Below are positions 35,884-39,208 of a stretch of DNA of 39,208 bases, piece by piece. Position numbers and translations under genes: made by a program. The notes beneath the pieces were generated by a model. The model was not told the DNA's origin, did not search any database, and saw only the letters and a program-made list of their open reading frames with translations. Source of the DNA: an uncultured Bacteroidales bacterium (lineage in GTDB: Bacteria > Bacteroidota > Bacteroidia > Bacteroidales > Bacteroidaceae); NCBI GenBank assembly GCA_902779535.1, contig CACZBX010000018.1, positions 1-39,208 on the forward strand, given 5' to 3'. Positions within the stretch are counted from its first letter, which is position 1; the number at the start of each line of letters is the position of its first letter.

Positions 35884-36984
35884 TCAGGGTTATCTTATAA
35901 GGACCGGTCATATCGTTCTCACCAAAGATTTGCTTAGCCAAAGGTGTAATCAAGAGCGGTGAGACAAATTGTCCGAGGTATAAAGCCGCAGAGAGCAAGG
36001 GCATCACTGTGGTGGCTGAGTTCTTTCCTCCTTTGATCGAAGCAATCGTGTTCAGATACGGTACGCTGAGTCCCACTGCTATCCCGACAAAAGCCGAACC
36101 TACAATAATCCAGAAGGCCCCATTTGCAAATGTAAAACACCCATAGCCGAAGAAGAAGCAAATCGGTGCGAAATATTTGATGGGCTGACGAAACCACTGC
36201 ATCAACTTACCAAATGACAACCCTACAAAGAAAGCCACCAAGTCTAAACCAACCATTATCATCGTGATGATAGTAATGCTCAGAGATGTTTGATGGGCAG
36301 TGATTATGGCAAAGTTTGTCGGGAAGACAAAAAAGATTATCATCGTCAACAATATACCAGTTACTGAAGGATGAAATTTAAGGAGTTGACGAGGCTCGAA
36401 TGCTTTACCTCGCTTATTGGACGTTCCAAGTTGAGCATCGGGCAACCAAAGAAAAACCATTGCCACAGCAATCAATCCCAGCAGATAAACCAGAAAAGCA
36501 TTGTTCCAGTCTATTATCGCCAAGATACCTGCCAATAAAGTGGCGACAACACCTCCCATCTGATTCATTGCGGCCGACAGGCCCATAAGCCTTGCCTGTT
36601 CTTCTGGTGGAAAATAATATGCCAGTAAGCCTGTTGACAATGGCATAATCAACCCAACGCTGATACCCAATATAGCACGCATGCCAAGAAGAAGATATAT
36701 ATCGTTAATAAAAAAACATCCGGCACCGGCAACGATGTAAAGTAACAAACCAGTCAAAGCAATTGTCCTCGTCCTCATACGCTGGCTTATCGGCATAAAA
36801 ATAAGTTTGTAAGGATAATGAACAATGCGGGAATACTTACGATCAATTGAATAAAGATGTCGGGAGCATCAGCAAAGTGTTGTTTGATAATACCTAATGC
36901 TGGAGCAATGGCAGCGCCTGCCATGACTGTGAGAAGCGACATCGAAAGAATTGTAGATGTCACCTTACGAGAAACTTTTTCCAT
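35792..36984 (-). pseudogene. MFS transporter split by a one-base frameshift
   Basis: Two reading frames together make one major facilitator protein. The first (36984 to 36787, 65 residues) holds helix 1 (MEKVSRKVTSTILSMSLLTV) and part of helix 2, ending LFLCR-stop. The second (36796 to 35792, 334 residues) begins MPISQRMRTRTIALTG, the usual loop after helix 2, and continues to the last helix. They meet at a run of five A (36797-36801, T on the coding strand). One extra base there would give a single frame of about 400 residues. The 3' end overlaps the CPBP gene by 92 nt. It is a pseudogene, a sequencing error, or a frame restored by a -1 slip or reinitiation. Confidence 0.8.
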
Positions 36985-37101
36985 ACTTTTAAATTTGTTA
37001 TGAACATGAATGAATTAGGAAGCCCTCTGTTCATAACTGGAATTACACGGAGCGTTAGAATGGGCTCCGAAACGCGTTATTGTGTCTCTGACTTCGGGGT
37101 G

Positions 37102-37132
37102 CAAAAGTACAAAAAATTACTTTGTTTGCAAG
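37102..37132 (-). promoter_or_regulatory. Promoter of the MFS gene
   Basis: The minus strand reads CTTG (37129-37132), 19 nt, TACTTTTG (37102-37109). It overlaps the divergent promoter at 37121-37150. The leader would be about 110 nt. Confidence 0.5.
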
Positions 37133-37150
37133 GGAAAAGAACTATATTTG
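37121..37150 (+). promoter_or_regulatory. Promoter of the MmcQ/YjbR gene
   Basis: TTTG (37121-37124), 18 nt, TATATTTG (37143-37150). Both boxes match the consensus; the spacer is one base short. It lies 27 nt before the ATG at 37178. Confidence 0.6.
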
Positions 37151-37177
37151 TATCCGTAAAAAGCAAAGAGAAAGGCT

Positions 37178-37528
37178 ATGAACGTAGAAGAAATCAGGGA
37201 TTATTGTTTATCGCTCGGCGAGGATGTGGAGGAGAAATTTCCTTTCACAAAGTTCAAGAAAGGTGATACCGTGCTCGTTTTCTATGTCTGTCAGCACATG
37301 TTCTGCTTTTTCGATATAGAAGAAATGAAAGTTATATCGGTCAAATGCCAGTCTGAACGGATACCATTGCTTAAAGAAGAAATAGAAGGATTGGTTGATC
37401 CTTACAACGAAAGTAAGAAACACTGGTTGGGCATACAACCCAATGTCTGTCCGCCTAGCGTTATCAAAGAACTGATTCAGAATTCCTATCAAATGGTGAA
37501 GTCAAAATATTCACCCGTTAAGAAATGA
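37178..37528 (+). CDS. MmcQ/YjbR-family protein
   Basis: A 116-residue protein, normal length for the family. It starts MNVEEIRDYCLSLGEDVEEKFPF, followed by LVFYVCQHMFCFFDIEE, IPLLKEEIEGLVDPYNESKKHWLGI and a C-terminal helix IKELIQNSYQMVKSK. The CyaY-like fold is thought to bind DNA, but the physiological role is unclear. The upstream frame at 37000-37266 in another phase is not real. Its stop is 9 nt from the convergent EamA stop, without a visible terminator. Confidence 0.88.
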   Translation: MNVEEIRDYCLSLGEDVEEKFPFTKFKKGDTVLVFYVCQHMFCFFDIEEMKVISVKCQSERIPLLKEEIEGLVDPYNESKKHWLGIQPNVCPPSVIKELIQNSYQMVKSKYSPVKK

Positions 37529-37537
37529 AGGAAACCT

Positions 37538-38476
37538 TTACGATTTCCACCTCCATGTCTTCTTTACCAAGACTGACAGGCTGTGCGTAATGGTTCGCAG
37601 ATGAAAACTCTTTCCTCCAACAATAAGAAGGACGGCCGTCAAAATGAGTACAATGCCTATTCCTAAACGGATTGTCATTTGCTCTCCAAACATAAATACA
37701 CCGACAGCCACAGCGGTCAAAGGTTCCAATGCTCCCATAATGGCGGTCGGAGTTGCTCCAATCTCGTGAACAGCCACAACCATCAACACCAACGAGAGAA
37801 CTGTCGGTACCAATCCCAGCCAGCAAGCAAAGAACCATGCACGTGGAGTATGCAAGAGTTGAAGATGATTCTCAGGAGAAGTCAACGAATACAAGAAAAG
37901 TATCGAAGCACAGAATAAGAGAACAAAGAAAGTCAACTTAAGCGAAGACATACGTATACTACTTTGATTGACGATCACAATATATACCGCATAGAAAAGT
38001 GAGGATAGCATGACCAATACGATTCCTGTCATACTCAACACCACGCCTCCATCTCCGCGATATAACAAGGCTATGCCAAACAAAGCCAAACCTATTGACA
38101 GGATGGTCGTCGCAGTAATCTTCTCATGAAAGAAAAGAGCCATGATGGCAGCAACCATAATGGGATAGACAAACAAAATGGTCGATGCAATGCCTGCATC
38201 CATGAAGTGAAAACTTTGATAGTACGTAATGGATGAGCCTGCAAACATCATGCCCAACATACCTAAGACTTTTAATTCCTGAAGAGATACAGCAAACGAC
38301 TTTCGTTGTACCAACAGTGTTACCCCAAGGATAATGGCTGCTAAAGAAAAACGATAAAAAAGAACAGAACAGGTGTTGACACCCTCGGCATATAAGGGCA
38401 AAGCACCCAATGGATTCGTGCCATAACAAATGGCAGCCAAGATTCCGCAAATCGTTCCTTTATGAGTCTTCATCAT
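37538..38476 (-). CDS. EamA-family (DMT) transporter
   Basis: A 312-residue protein with about ten membrane helices in two EamA repeats. The repeats show GILAAICYGTNPLGALPLY and, in the second half, TGIVLVMLSSLFYAVYIVIVNQ and GALEPLTAVAVGVFMFGEQMT. Such proteins export small metabolites. Two adjacent ATGs exist (38476, 38473). An AGGAGG at 38478-38483, rare in this group, is better spaced for the ATG at 38473. Confidence 0.92.
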   Translation of the reverse strand: MMKTHKGTICGILAAICYGTNPLGALPLYAEGVNTCSVLFYRFSLAAIILGVTLLVQRKSFAVSLQELKVLGMLGMMFAGSSITYYQSFHFMDAGIASTILFVYPIMVAAIMALFFHEKITATTILSIGLALFGIALLYRGDGGVVLSMTGIVLVMLSSLFYAVYIVIVNQSSIRMSSLKLTFFVLLFCASILFLYSLTSPENHLQLLHTPRAWFFACWLGLVPTVLSLVLMVVAVHEIGATPTAIMGALEPLTAVAVGVFMFGEQMTIRLGIGIVLILTAVLLIVGGKSFHLRTITHSLSVLVKKTWRWKS

Positions 38477-38495
38477 TCCTCCTTTTTTAGCGGTG

Positions 38496-38503
38496 CAAAA
38501 TTA
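38496..38503 (-). promoter_or_regulatory. -7 box of the EamA transporter
   Basis: The minus strand reads TAATTTTG, a TAnnTTTG match about 20 nt before the start. A TTCG lies 18 nt upstream as an imperfect -33 element. Confidence 0.45.
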
Positions 38504-38536
38504 GTCTTTTTTCCGGAAACCCGAACGTATGGTTTC

Positions 38537-38638
38537 AAAAACCCGATAAATCATTTTAAAAACTGATTTTTTGAGCAAAAAAACTCGATAATTGATGGGT
38601 TAAAACACGATGATTGAATGAAAAAACACGATGAGTGA
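38537..38638 (+). repeat. Degenerate AT-rich motif array, right locus
   Basis: Four copies of A4-7-C-N-CGAT-R-A-N-TGA: 38537-38553, 38577-38595, 38602-38617 and 38621-38638. The second differs by one base from the copy at 24860-24876 on the opposite strand. Spacing is irregular (40, 25, 19 nt). Confidence 0.6.
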
Positions 38639-38670
38639 CTTTTGTCGTCGGGGGGGGGTATTTTTCGGTC

Positions 38671-38772
38671 CTCGGGAATTTGTAATCCCCGAGGTACTAA
38701 TTGCGGATATCCTATCCGCGCGGGTCACAGACCCGATGTTAATCACCCTGTGGATTGCAAATCCACAGGGAC
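38671..38772 (+). repeat. Four-hairpin repeat element, copy A
   Basis: A 102-nt unit. Hairpin i is CTCGGGAATT/AATCCCCGAG with one A-C mismatch, loop TGT. Hairpin ii is GCGGATA/TATCCGC, loop TCC. Hairpin iii is CGGGTC/GACCCG, loop ACA. Hairpin iv is CCCTGTGGATT/AATCCACAGGG, loop GCA. Confidence 0.9.
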
Positions 38773-38811
38773 AAATATCAATTTCCGTCATCTTTCTCGG
38801 TAACGCCAGTT

Positions 38812-38913
38812 CTCGGGGATTTGTAATCCCCGAGGTACTAATTGCGGATATCCTATCCGCGCGGGTCACAGACCCGCTGTTAATCACCCTGTGGATTGCA
38901 AATCCACAGGGAC
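38812..38913 (+). repeat. Four-hairpin repeat element, copy B
   Basis: A 102-nt unit almost identical to copy A. Hairpin i is perfect here (CTCGGGGATT/AATCCCCGAG) and hairpin iii is extended to 7 bp (GCGGGTC/GACCCGC). It starts 141 nt after copy A. Confidence 0.9.
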
Positions 38914-38992
38914 TAAGTGCCGAGAGTTTAGAGATGAACGACAGCAGTCCCGTTTTCGTTATCGTTTCCGTTCTCGTTCTTTACCCTTTGTT

Positions 38993-39094
38993 CTCGGGGA
39001 TTTGTAATCCCCGAGGCAGTAACTGCGGATATTCTATCCGCGCGGGTCACAGACCCGCTATTAATCACCCTGTGGATTGCAAATCCACAGGGAC
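38993..39094 (+). repeat. Four-hairpin repeat element, copy C
   Basis: A 102-nt unit, 181 nt after copy B. Loop ii is TTC, as in the copy at 25061, and the linker i-ii reads GCAGTAAC instead of GTACTAAT. All four stems are intact. Confidence 0.9.
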
Positions 39095-39208
39095 AAAGTT
39101 TGTATTATCGTAAATTATGTTCCGGCCTTTAGCAAAAAAGCGTGTAGAAAATTGAAGATGTTTTCCGTAAAGAACGAGCCTCGTTCAAGCGAGCGAAGCG
39201 AGGGCGTT

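Larger units (their letters stand above)
38477..39208. other. 732-bp non-coding repeat region at the right end
   Basis: No gene is supported. It holds the EamA promoter, a four-copy AT-rich motif array (38537-38638), a run of nine G (38650-38658), three four-hairpin repeats and, at the edge, an imperfect CCTCG/CGAGG dyad (39178-39203). Open frames here only run through the repeats. Confidence 0.75.

Noticed and set aside
37000-37266. 88-codon plus-strand frame before the MmcQ gene
   Set aside because: It spans both divergent promoters and overlaps the real gene in another frame.
38600-39113. Open frames on both strands through the right-end repeats (160 and 95 codons)
   Set aside because: They are translations of the palindromic 102-nt units and repeat themselves internally; no promoter or start context.
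39119-39208. Possible 3' end of a minus-strand gene entering from the right edge
   Set aside because: One frame is open for about 30 codons to the edge, but it runs through an imperfect dyad and shows no recognisable protein.

Overview
The window looks like chromosomal DNA of a gut-type Bacteroidales (Bacteroides/Parabacteroides-like; the genus is an inference). The reasons are a SusC/SusD outer-membrane pair, C69 dipeptidases, a periplasmic TPR histidine kinase, DUF6057 and PD40 lipoproteins, almost no Shine-Dalgarno sites, and many matches to the Bacteroidetes promoter (TTTG, about 19-21 nt, TAnnTTTG). I see no rRNA, tRNA, transposase, integrase, phage gene or CRISPR array.

Layout. (1) 1-3.9 kb, minus strand: DUF6057 membrane protein, PD40 lipoprotein with a CxxCH motif, small lipoprotein, and the start of a C69 dipeptidase cut by the window edge. 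(2) 4.0-8.9 kb, minus strand: a susCD operon with its own promoter and terminator. (3) 8.8-9.4 kb: a 605-bp divergent intergenic region with four tandem 22-bp dyad repeats. (4) 9.4-15.6 kb, plus strand: sbcD-sbcC, then a PafA-type secreted alkaline phosphatase with a near-perfect promoter and a strong bidirectional terminator. (5) 15.6-20.1 kb, minus strand: five tightly packed genes (acyltransferase 3, small coiled-coil protein, DUF805-like protein, LemA-like protein, large three-helix membrane protein) read from one consensus promoter. (6) 20.3-24.6 kb, plus strand: heparinase II/III-like enzyme, C69 dipeptidase and SAM methyltransferase. (7) 24.6-25.3 kb: non-coding DNA with hairpins, a promoter-embedded dyad and one diverged four-hairpin element. 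(8) 25.3-29.2 kb: an OmpA-family protein divergent from a TPR kinase/LuxR response regulator pair. (9) 29.2-32.6 kb, minus strand: a GH106-like lipoprotein and a carboxylesterase lipoprotein. (10) 32.7-38.5 kb: a short UvrA-like ATPase, a CPBP protease, a frameshifted MFS transporter, an MmcQ/YjbR protein and an EamA transporter. (11) 38.5-39.2 kb: an AT-rich motif array followed by three 102-nt four-hairpin repeats.

How the genes fit together. Much of the window handles envelope and glycan scavenging: SusCD uptake, GH106-like enzyme plus esterase, heparinase-like enzyme plus dipeptidase, and phosphatase. Around this are housekeeping repair genes (SbcCD, UvrA-like) and small transporters. The best candidates for something undescribed are the five-gene membrane cluster at 15.6-20.1 kb, the covarying four-hairpin repeats with their companion motif, and the tandem 22-bp dyads between susC and sbcD. 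None of these is proven to be a functional system from sequence alone.
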